This document shows, piece after piece, positions 13,314-18,872 of a stretch of DNA of 18,872 nt. Numbering within the stretch: the stretch's first letter is position 1; every line of letters begins with the position of its first letter. The DNA is from DASZOC01 sp035550975 (lineage in GTDB: Bacteria > Actinomycetota > CADDZG01 > WHSQ01). The notes under the pieces were generated by a model. It made no database searches. It saw only the letters and a list, made by a program, of their open reading frames with translations, and was not told where the DNA came from. The DNA is taken from positions 1 through 18,872 of the forward strand of contig DASZOC010000049.1 in the NCBI GenBank assembly GCA_035550975.1. The letters are read 5' to 3'. The position numbers were made by a program, and so were the translations under genes.

Positions 13314-13607
13314 GTGAACAGGCAGTACAAGCGCATGATGGCGAAGGACGAGGCCAGCAAGAAGAAGCCGGCCGCGAGGCCCAACCCGAAGGCGGCCGCC
13401 GTTGCCCAGAAGAAGGAGCGCACGAAGCCCCGGCAATTCTTCAAGGAGGTCGTCGCCGAGCTCAAGAAGGTCGCGTGGCCGAGTCGCGCCGAGGTCGTCG
13501 CTTACTCGATCGTCGTGCTCGTGAGCTCGATCGTGATCGCCGCCCTGATCTTCGCGATGGACGTCGTGTTCCAGCAGGGGGTCTTCACCCTCTACGGGGT
13601 CGAATAG
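13314..13607 (+). CDS. secE: Preprotein translocase subunit SecE
   Basis: SecE stabilises the SecY channel. The 97-residue protein has a long basic, Lys/Ala/Pro-rich N-terminal region (1-40), the conserved amphipathic FFKEVVAELKKVAWPSRAEV stretch (about 43-62) and a single membrane segment (about 64-83). The GTG start has AAGGGA five bases upstream. It is followed directly by nusG, as in nearly all bacteria. Confidence 0.95.
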   Translation: MNRQYKRMMAKDEASKKKPAARPNPKAAAVAQKKERTKPRQFFKEVVAELKKVAWPSRAEVVAYSIVVLVSSIVIAALIFAMDVVFQQGVFTLYGVE

Positions 13608-14618
13608 ATGGAAACCACACACACCGATATCGAAACGCCCGAAGAGCAGCGCGACGAGATCGTCGACCAGCAGGCAGAGGCCCTCGAGGCGTCGCCGGCG
13701 GACGACGAGGGTCCTGCCGGCACCGCCGAAGCAGCCGATGTAGCCGACGCCGACGCCGAGGATCTAAATGACGCCGACGCCGGCGCCGAGACGGCCGGTG
13801 CTGAGACCGCCGACGTGGCCGACGTGGCTGATGTCGCCGACGCCGATGGCGGTGCCGCCGAAACGGCCGATGCCGTTACCGCCGATGCCGCGGACGCGGC
13901 GGCCGAGAGCGCACCCGACGCGGCGGGACCGGACGCAACGACCGACGCGGGCGCGGTGGACGCAGCGGCCGTCGAACCGGCGACGACCGAAGAGACCGAC
14001 CAGACCGACGAGCCCGACGAGCCCGACGAAGACGAGGCCGACGCGGAGATAGGCGCGTACGACGAGACCGCGATCCCGCCGACCGAGCGCATGGGCGACT
14101 GGTTCGTCATCCACACCTACGCGGGCTACGAGAACAAGGTCAAGGCGAACCTCATGTCGCGTATCTCGTCGATGAACGTGGAAGACCGGATCTTCGAGGT
14201 CGTCATCCCTATGGAAGACGTCATGGAGATCAAACAGGGCAAGAAGCAGATCGTTCAGAAGAAGGTCTTCCCCGGCTATCTGATGTGCCGGATGTACCTC
14301 GACGACGACTCCTGGTACGTGGTGCGCAACACGCCGGGCGTGACGGGGTTCGTCGGCTCGGGCGCGAAGCCGACGCCGCTGTCCGACAAAGAAGTCGACA
14401 GGATCCTGCAGGTCGACAAGCAGGACCAGAAGAAGCTCAAGCCGCGCCTGGAGTTCGAAGAGCAGGAGAGCGTCCGGGTTACCTCCGGACCGTTCGCGAA
14501 CTTCACCGGCTCGATCTCCGAGATCAACGTCGACCAGTCGAAGCTCAAGGTGCTGGTCAACATCTTCGGTCGTGAGACGCCGGTCGAGCTCGGCTTCGAC
14601 CAAGTCGCGAAGCTCTAG
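13608..14618 (+). CDS. nusG: Transcription antitermination/pausing factor NusG with long acidic extension
   Basis: NusG binds RNA polymerase and couples it to ribosomes or Rho. The NGN domain starts at MGDWFVIHTYAGYENKVKANL (from residue 162) and contains KKVFPGYLMCRM; the KOW domain is near 285-336 (VRVTSGPFANFTGSISEI). The first 161 residues are an Asp/Glu/Ala-rich low-complexity extension with near-repeats (ADVADVADVADAD, TADAADAAA). NusG from other actinobacteria also carries acidic N-terminal tails, but most I know are shorter. The ATG immediately follows the secE stop with no gap, implying coupled translation. An internal ATG at 14091 would give a standard-length NusG but has no good ribosome-binding site. 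Confidence 0.95.
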   Translation: METTHTDIETPEEQRDEIVDQQAEALEASPADDEGPAGTAEAADVADADAEDLNDADAGAETAGAETADVADVADVADADGGAAETADAVTADAADAAAESAPDAAGPDATTDAGAVDAAAVEPATTEETDQTDEPDEPDEDEADAEIGAYDETAIPPTERMGDWFVIHTYAGYENKVKANLMSRISSMNVEDRIFEVVIPMEDVMEIKQGKKQIVQKKVFPGYLMCRMYLDDDSWYVVRNTPGVTGFVGSGAKPTPLSDKEVDRILQVDKQDQKKLKPRLEFEEQESVRVTSGPFANFTGSISEINVDQSKLKVLVNIFGRETPVELGFDQVAKL

Positions 14619-14638
14619 AACCTGTAAGGAGAAAACAG

Positions 14639-15082
14639 ATGGCTAATGGTCGTGGCGGCCGCAGGCAGAAGGTGGCCCAGGTATTGAAGCTGCAGATCCC
14701 CGCGGGGCAGGCGACGCCGGCGCCGCCGGTCGGGCCTGCTCTCGGTCAGGCGGGGATCAACATCATGGAGTTCTGCAAGCAGTACAACGCGGCAACCCAG
14801 CAGAGCACGGGGACGATCGTGCCCGTCGAGATCACCGTCTACGAGGATCGTTCCTTCAGCTTCGTCACGAAAACGCCGCCGGCCGCAGTGCTGCTGCGTC
14901 AGAAGGCAGGGCTCGAGAAGGGGTCCGGCGAGCCGAACCGCAACAAGGTCGGCAGCGTGAGCCGCGACCAGGTGCGCGAGATCGCCGAGACGAAGATGCC
15001 CGACCTCAACGCGAACGACGTCGATGCGGCGATGAAGATCATCGAAGGCACCGCTCGGAGCATGGGGATCACGGTCAGCTAA
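14639..15082 (+). CDS. rplK: 50S ribosomal protein L11
   Basis: L11 binds 23S rRNA at the GTPase centre. The 147-residue length is standard. Signatures include LQIPAGQATPAPPVGPALGQ, GINIMEFCKQYN, VTKTPPAAVLL and the C-terminal GTARSMGITV. AAGGAG lies eight bases before the ATG. It sits 20 bp after nusG, in the usual secE-nusG-rplK-rplA order. Confidence 0.97.
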   Translation: MANGRGGRRQKVAQVLKLQIPAGQATPAPPVGPALGQAGINIMEFCKQYNAATQQSTGTIVPVEITVYEDRSFSFVTKTPPAAVLLRQKAGLEKGSGEPNRNKVGSVSRDQVREIAETKMPDLNANDVDAAMKIIEGTARSMGITVS

Positions 15083-15143
15083 TAGCGCTTCTAGTCAGTG
15101 GGAGGCGGGTCGCGCTCGCCGATGACCACGAGGAGGTAGTGAC

Positions 15144-15869
15144 ATGGCAGGTAAAGGGAAACGTCTCGCGGAAGCCTTGACGAAGGTCGACCGCGATCAT
15201 CTGTATTCACCGCGCGAGGCCGTCAAGGTCTTGAAGGAGGTCCCGTCGGCGAAGTTCGACGAGACGGTCGAGCTCTCGATCCGTCTCGGCGTCGACCCCC
15301 GCAAACCCGACCAACAGGTGCGGGGAGCGCTCTCACTTCCCCGCGGCACCGGCAAGACGATGCGCGTCGCGGTCTTCGCGAAGGGCGAGAAGGCAAAGCA
15401 GGCGGAGGAGGCCGGAGCCGACGTCGTGGGCGACGAGGACCTCGCCGCGCGGATCGAGGGTGGGTGGCTCGACTTCGATGCCCTCGTAGCGGCCCCGGAC
15501 ATGATGCCGGTCGTGGGAAAGCTCGGGCGCGTGCTCGGCCCTCGCGGGCTGATGCCGAACCCGAAGTCCGGAACCGTCACCGACGACGTCGCGAAGGCGG
15601 TGCGCGACATCAAGGGGGGCCAGGTCGAGTACCGGACCGACAAGCATGGGAACCTGCACATCATCATGGGCAAGAAGAGCTTCGACCCCGAGGCACTGAT
15701 CGACAACTACGCCGCGATCGTCGACGAGATCTACCGCGTCAAGCCGGCGGCCGCCAAGGGCCGCTACCTCAAGAGCGTGACGATGGCGACGACGATGGGG
15801 CCCGGGATCCGCATCGACCCGCAGAAGTCGAAAGACCTGGCCGAAGAGATGGAAGCCGCCCCGGCCTAG
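15144..15869 (+). CDS. rplA: 50S ribosomal protein L1
   Basis: L1 forms the ribosomal stalk next to the E site and often represses its own operon. The 241-residue length is normal. Signatures include KFDETVELSIRLGVDPRKPD, VVGKLGRVLGPRGLMPNPK, GQVEYRTDKHGNLHIIMGK and the late KGRYLKSVTMATTMGPGI. AGGAGG precedes the ATG by seven bases. The 61-bp gap from rplK shows no obvious L1-binding hairpin. Confidence 0.97.
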   Translation: MAGKGKRLAEALTKVDRDHLYSPREAVKVLKEVPSAKFDETVELSIRLGVDPRKPDQQVRGALSLPRGTGKTMRVAVFAKGEKAKQAEEAGADVVGDEDLAARIEGGWLDFDALVAAPDMMPVVGKLGRVLGPRGLMPNPKSGTVTDDVAKAVRDIKGGQVEYRTDKHGNLHIIMGKKSFDPEALIDNYAAIVDEIYRVKPAAAKGRYLKSVTMATTMGPGIRIDPQKSKDLAEEMEAAPA

Positions 15870-15876
15870 GGGCTGC

Positions 15877-16419
15877 ATGTCCGAGGCGGAACGGCTCCTC
15901 GGCTTACTGGCGGATCCAGACCGGTTCCGTGTAGCCGCCGCGCTGGCGCTCGGAAGCACCGACGTCGGTGACGTCGTCGCGGTGACGGGGCTCCCGCCGC
16001 GGGTGGTGGAGCGATCGCTCGCGCGACTGATCGCCGGTGGCCTCGTCACGAAGGACGCCGCGGGCCACCGCTTCCAGACCGAGGAGCTGCTCGTTGCGGC
16101 GCGCGCGGTCGCGGACAAGCGCGCAGCGACGGACGCGGCTGAGAACCCTGAGGGAGCGACCGAGATGGTGACCCGCTTCATGAAGCAGGGCCGACTCGTG
16201 TCGATCCCGTCGAAGGGAGCCAAGCGTGCGGCCGTCTTGGATCATGTCGCCCAGGACTTCGAGCCCGGCCGCCGCTATTCGGAGAAGCAGGTGAACGCGG
16301 TGCTTGCCGCGTATCACGACGACGTAGCGTCCCTGCGGCGCTACCTGGTGGACGATGGTTACCTCGATCGCGCCCGCGGGAAGTACTGGCGCACCGGCGG
16401 CACCTGGAACATCGACTGA
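15877..16419 (+). CDS. DUF2087 protein with winged-HTH N-terminus
   Basis: The 180-residue protein has an ArsR-like helix-turn-helix at about 1-70 (LLGLLADPDRFRVAAALALG, then VVAVTGLPPRVVERSLARL) and a DUF2087 domain at about 105-173. The domain shows the conserved VSIPSKGAKRAAVLDHVAQD, YSEKQVNAVLAAYHDD and LRRYLVDDGYLDR pattern. Its start is seven bases after the rplA stop, so it is almost certainly cotranscribed with rplKA. The function of DUF2087 is unknown; the HTH suggests nucleic-acid binding. It is not part of the canonical ribosomal operon, which makes the placement notable. Confidence 0.82.
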   Translation: MSEAERLLGLLADPDRFRVAAALALGSTDVGDVVAVTGLPPRVVERSLARLIAGGLVTKDAAGHRFQTEELLVAARAVADKRAATDAAENPEGATEMVTRFMKQGRLVSIPSKGAKRAAVLDHVAQDFEPGRRYSEKQVNAVLAAYHDDVASLRRYLVDDGYLDRARGKYWRTGGTWNID

Positions 16420-16424
16420 CGTGC

Positions 16425-16468
16425 AAGGCCGCCAACCGGGCAACGCGTTAGCCGCACTGCTAGGCCTT
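16425..16468. terminator. Possible bidirectional terminator between convergent genes
   Basis: AAGGCC (16425-16430) pairs with GGCCTT (16463-16468). Smaller GCCAAC/GTTAGC pairing inside brings the arms together, and the plus strand continues TTCG. It lies between the DUF2087 gene and the convergent methyltransferase gene, where a terminator is expected. The loop is long, so confidence is modest. Confidence 0.35.
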
Positions 16469-17194
16469 TTCGTAGACCGATATGTGGCTGGTCGAGGCCG
16501 CGGTGAAAGGCGTCTTGTCCCAGTCCGCGTAGCGCGCCTTCAGGTCGAGCCCTGCGATCTGTCCCATGAGGTCTAGCTCGGCCGGAAACGCGTACCGGAT
16601 GAAGACCGGATACATCTCGACGTTCCCCTCTTTCACCACCAGGTGCTGCGACGAGATCTGCTGCTCCATGGGATCGTGACGGGCCGTCTCGATAGACACT
16701 TCTTCTAAGCCGACCGAGTTCGTCTGGACCCGCTGGTTCCGGTCGAAGCGCAGGAGGTCCGGGACGAATGCCTCGATGACGAACATCCCTCCCGGCGCGA
16801 GGTGCGAGGCGACGTTCTTGAAACACCGCACCTGGTCCTCTTGCGTCGTAAGCGCGAAGAAAGTGTTGAAGACGACGTAGATGAGGGAGTACTCGCCATC
16901 CACGTCGACGTCGGCGAAGTCGCCCATCTTTACGGGTATGGCGTCACCACCGGGTTTCCTCCGGAGGCGCTCGACCATCCCTTCGGAGACATCTATCCCG
17001 TGGACTTCGATCCCGTCCGCTGCGAGCGGCAGCGCGACGCGTCCCGTGCCGATCGCGAGCTCGAGAGCCCGACCCCCACCCGCCAGGTGTCTTAGGACCC
17101 TCACAGCCGGGCCCGGGTCCAGCGCCTCTTGCCAGACGTCGTCGTAGATGCCCGCCCATCGCTCGCCGTAGGTAGAGGGTTCGTAGCCTTCCAT
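16460..17194 (-). CDS. Class I SAM-dependent methyltransferase
   Basis: The 244-residue protein has a Rossmann-fold methyltransferase core: motif I ELAIGTGR (45-52), the acidic residue D68 ending strand beta-2 (GIDVS), MGDFADVD (near 90-97) and the NVASHLAPGGMFVIEAF stretch (about 127-143). The N-terminus (YGERWAGIYDDVW) resembles small-molecule methyltransferases of the Methyltransf_25 type. The C-terminal half (about 150-244) is of beta-strand type and presumably forms the substrate pocket. The substrate cannot be called. It is inverted within the rplKA-rplJL interval and starts about 135 bp from the rplJ promoter, divergent from it. Confidence 0.82.
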   Translation of the reverse strand: MEGYEPSTYGERWAGIYDDVWQEALDPGPAVRVLRHLAGGGRALELAIGTGRVALPLAADGIEVHGIDVSEGMVERLRRKPGGDAIPVKMGDFADVDVDGEYSLIYVVFNTFFALTTQEDQVRCFKNVASHLAPGGMFVIEAFVPDLLRFDRNQRVQTNSVGLEEVSIETARHDPMEQQISSQHLVVKEGNVEMYPVFIRYAFPAELDLMGQIAGLDLKARYADWDKTPFTAASTSHISVYEKA

Positions 17195-17326
17195 CCGAGG
17201 AGTGAATCACGGCTCCCCCCGCCCGCGCGGCCCCTCCCGCGTGCACAACGGACCAGACGCGGCCACGCACCGGCGACGACTTCCACCGAGCGCGGCTCGA
17301 GCGTGTCTCCGGGACCACCGTCCTGC

Positions 17327-17332
17327 TATCCT
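17327..17332 (+). promoter_or_regulatory. Probable -10 box of the rplJL operon
   Basis: TATCCT is placed so that transcription would begin near 17340, directly before the first strand of the L10 leader. A weak GTGTCT at 17303-17308 is at 18-bp spacing as a -35. Confidence 0.5.
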
Positions 17333-17346
17333 CGTGGGTGCAACAA

Positions 17347-17426
17347 ACCCGAGACCGCCGGCATACCAGTAAGCCCGGCGCAGGTGCGTTGATCGGGCTT
17401 CGTGCGCGGTCACCTGTCTCTCGGGT
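17347..17426 (+). ncRNA. Ribosomal protein L10 leader (autoregulatory mRNA structure)
   Basis: Three nested stems can be drawn. ACCCGAGA (17347-17354) pairs with TCTCGGGT (17419-17426). CGCCGG (17356-17361) pairs with CCGGCG (17375-17380) around a loop containing AGTAAG. CAGGTG (17381-17386) pairs with CACCTG (17411-17416). The order and the GCGCAGGTG junction fit the conserved L10 leader, whose kink-turn region binds the L10(L12)4 complex. It starts only about seven bases after the inferred transcription start and lies upstream of rplJ-rplL, its usual target. Confidence 0.82.
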
Positions 17427-17438
17427 GGCCGCATTTTT
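17406..17438 (+). terminator. Intrinsic terminator/attenuator overlapping the L10 leader
   Basis: GCGGTCACC (17406-17414) pairs with GGTGGCCGC (17424-17432) over nine bases with one G-T wobble, a 9-base loop, and then A-TTTTT (17433-17438). It uses the 3' strands of the leader's closing and CAGGTG/CACCTG stems, so the two folds cannot coexist. The position, upstream of the rplJ start, is right for transcription attenuation of rplJL. Confidence 0.7.
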
Positions 17439-17509
17439 CTGTCTAGGGGCTAGTTCCGGTGCGGCGAATCGCGATGAGCCAACCGGTACTAGACGAAGAA
17501 AGGAACGAC

Positions 17510-18436
17510 ATGGCTCGACCCGACAAAGAGGCTTCCGTGGCCGAGATCACGGAACGGTTCAACGACTCCGATGCGGCACTTCTCACCGAATACCGCGGCC
17601 TTCGGGTGTCGGAGATCGCCGAGGTCCGCAACTCTCTCCGCGAGTCCGATACCGAATACAAGGTCCTGAAGAACACGCTCGCCCGCATCGCGGTTCGCGA
17701 GGTCGGGCTCGAAGAGCTCGTGGAGATGTTGACCGGTCCCACGGCCATCGCCTTCATCAAGGGTGACGCCGCCGCGGCCGCGAAGGCGCTGGACGACGCG
17801 GCCAAGAAGTTCCCGGTCCTTGCGATCAAAGGCGGGGTCCTCAACGGCAAGGTCATCACCGCCGAGCAGGCAGGTGCTCTCGCCAAGCTCGAGCCCCGTG
17901 ACGTGCTCCTCGCGAAGATCGCGATGTTGATGAACATGCCGGCACAGCAGACGGTCAACGTCTTCGCGGCCCTGCTGCGAGATCTCGGCTCGATGCTCGC
18001 GCAGGTGGTCGCGAAGAAGGAAAGCGGCGAGCTGGCGGGCGGCGCGGGCGCGCCGCCGGCCGCAGCCGCAGAACACGGCGGCGGCGACGAAGTCGCGCCG
18101 GTAACGGCACCCGATCCGACCGACGGGGGAGCCGACGCAGGTGAGGCCGCGGCCGAGACGGGCGAGGCAGACCAGCCCGGAGACGCCGCCGAGGAAGGCG
18201 GGGGAGAAGAAGTTGCACCCGTTGCCGCCCCCGACCCGACCGGTGAAGCCGACCAGCCCGGCGATGCCCTCGCGGTCGAAGCCGCGGCTGCGCCCGACGT
18301 TGCCGCCGAGGAAGCCGACGCTCCGGCAGAGCTCGCGGAGGCGGTCGATCAGGCACCCGCGGCCCCCGAATCGGAACCAGCACAGACCCAAGAGATCGAG
18401 ACCGCAGACGACAGCACGACCAAGGAGGAGGAGTAA
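17510..18436 (+). CDS. rplJ: 50S ribosomal protein L10 with long acidic C-terminal tail
   Basis: L10 anchors L7/L12 dimers to the ribosomal stalk. The core (residues 1 to about 172) is standard: LLTEYRGLRVSEIAEVRNSL, KVLKNTLARIAV, GPTAIAFIKGD, VLAIKGGVLNGKVI and the helix MPAQQTVNVFAALLRDL. The remaining roughly 136 residues are an Ala/Glu/Asp/Pro-rich tail, making 308 residues against the usual 170-180. The tail contains a duplicated EVAPVxAPDPT block and a repeated GEADQPGDA block. ATG 17510 is chosen because AAAGGA is five bases upstream; in-frame starts at 17459 and 17474 would add residues before the conserved N-terminus. The rplL start follows by two bases. Confidence 0.95.
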   Translation: MARPDKEASVAEITERFNDSDAALLTEYRGLRVSEIAEVRNSLRESDTEYKVLKNTLARIAVREVGLEELVEMLTGPTAIAFIKGDAAAAAKALDDAAKKFPVLAIKGGVLNGKVITAEQAGALAKLEPRDVLLAKIAMLMNMPAQQTVNVFAALLRDLGSMLAQVVAKKESGELAGGAGAPPAAAAEHGGGDEVAPVTAPDPTDGGADAGEAAAETGEADQPGDAAEEGGGEEVAPVAAPDPTGEADQPGDALAVEAAAAPDVAAEEADAPAELAEAVDQAPAAPESEPAQTQEIETADDSTTKEEE

Positions 18437-18438
18437 CC

Positions 18439-18834
18439 ATGGCCACGATCAGCCAGGAAGACGTACTCGACGCCGTCGCGAACTGGACGGTCCTCGAGCT
18501 CTCGGAGTTCGTGAAGGCGTTCGAGGAGAAGTTCGGTGTGACGGCAGCGGCCCCCGTAGCGGTGGCGGCTCCCGGAGCAGGCGGTGCTGCAGGCGGCGAC
18601 GGTGCGGCCCCGGAAGAGGAGAAAGACGAGTTCGACGTCGTCCTCACCGGTGCCGGCGACAAGAAGATCCAGGTCATCAAGGAGGTCCGTGGTCTCACGA
18701 GCCTCGGTCTCAAAGAGGCCAAGGACCTGGTCGACGGCGCCCCGAAGCCGGTCCTCGAGAAGGTGACCAAGGAGCAGGCCGAAGAGGCCAAGGGCAAGCT
18801 GGAAGCGGCCGGCGCGTCGGTGGAGCTCAAGTAG
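18439..18834 (+). CDS. rplL: 50S ribosomal protein L7/L12
   Basis: This stalk protein recruits translation GTPases. The 131 residues comprise the N-terminal dimerisation domain (1-32, TVLELSEFVKAFEEKFGV), an Ala/Gly-rich hinge (about 36-58) and the C-terminal factor-binding domain (KDEFDVVLTGAGDKKIQVIK, then RGLTSLGLKEAKDLV). A strong AGGAGG lies in the end of rplJ, just upstream. It is cotranscribed with rplJ and controlled by the same leader. Confidence 0.97.
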   Translation: MATISQEDVLDAVANWTVLELSEFVKAFEEKFGVTAAAPVAVAAPGAGGAAGGDGAAPEEEKDEFDVVLTGAGDKKIQVIKEVRGLTSLGLKEAKDLVDGAPKPVLEKVTKEQAEEAKGKLEAAGASVELK

Positions 18835-18859
18835 ACGATCGCGAAGTTGAAACCAGAAA

Positions 18860-18872
18860 GGGGGGGCCCCCC
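18860..18872. other. G7C6 palindrome at window end
   Basis: Seven G followed by at least six C form a perfect dyad in the gap after rplL, where rpoB normally follows. It may be the stem of an attenuator or an artefact at a contig edge; the window ends inside it. Confidence 0.3.

Noticed and set aside
13121..13465. Longer N-terminus for the choice-of-anchor-P-like protein
   Set aside because: The extension lies antisense to the secE start and promoter region, and a signal peptide with a ribosome-binding site begins at GTG 13120.
14091..14618. NusG starting at ATG 14091 with standard length
   Set aside because: The upstream frame is long, uninterrupted, acidic and abuts secE, as expected for an actinobacterial NusG tail. 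The internal ATG lacks a ribosome-binding site.
15197..16443. Long minus-strand frames opposite rplA and the DUF2087 gene
   Set aside because: They are composition-driven shadows of GC-rich coding sequence with no recognisable domains.
17459..17509. Upstream in-frame starts of rplJ (17459 GTG, 17474 ATG)
   Set aside because: The AAAGGA site is correctly spaced only for ATG 17510, where the conserved L10 N-terminus begins.
1..18872. CRISPR array
   Set aside because: No set of identical short repeats with regular unique spacers is present. The 6724-6826 array is contiguous, with only a few variable bases between units.

Overview
This is a high-GC chromosomal segment of a bacterium, almost certainly an actinomycetote outside the well-studied genera. 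The evidence is the actinobacterial type of trehalose-phosphate synthase, a mycobacterial-type glucosyl-3-phosphoglycerate synthase, several GTG starts with a -10 box directly upstream (leaderless promoters), and a secE-nusG-rplK-rplA / rplJ-rplL block with an acidic NusG extension. I cannot place it to class or genus from sequence alone.

Region 1 (1-4747) looks like an osmolyte/sugar module. A truncated otsA on the minus strand is divergent from a glycerate kinase gene, which is followed by an AI-2E-family membrane protein whose 3' end overlaps a convergent gpgS. Trehalose-6-phosphate and glucosyl-3-phosphoglycerate are made from NDP-glucose, and glycerate kinase could recycle glycerate released from glucosylglycerate.

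Region 2 (4748-6706) is regulatory. It holds a stand-alone receiver protein, an ECF sigma factor, its zinc-finger membrane anti-sigma factor (translationally coupled), then tRNA-Trp.

Region 3 (6707-about 10100) is accessory DNA with visibly lower GC. Just after tRNA-Trp lie a roughly 23-bp tandem repeat array and the wrecks of two transposases (IS481-like and IS110-like). Three orphan membrane-protein genes follow, one with an excisionase-like helix-turn-helix. Two of these genes are each followed by a copy of a 67-68 bp structured repeat, and a second related element lies upstream of two of them. A decayed copy of the 3' half of tRNA-Trp lies at 9269-9317, so 6707-9317 looks like a relic integrative element bounded by a tRNA-Trp duplication. 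An orphan lipoprotein gene follows.

Region 4 (10259-13120, minus strand) holds three exported proteins: an LVIVD-repeat protein, an L,D-transpeptidase lipoprotein and a choice-of-anchor-P-like protein.

Region 5 (13314-18834) is the translation/transcription block: secE, nusG, rplK, rplA, a DUF2087 HTH protein fused into the operon, an inverted SAM methyltransferase gene, a well-formed L10 leader with an overlapping intrinsic terminator, rplJ and rplL. NusG has a 161-residue acidic N-terminal extension and L10 a roughly 136-residue acidic C-terminal tail with an internal duplication. In the actinomycetes I know, tRNA-Trp sits close to secE; here they are 6.6 kb apart.

The best candidates for undescribed biology are the repeat-bounded cassettes inside the tRNA-Trp island (6707-9317), the L10 leader/terminator overlap, and the paired acidic tails on NusG and L10.
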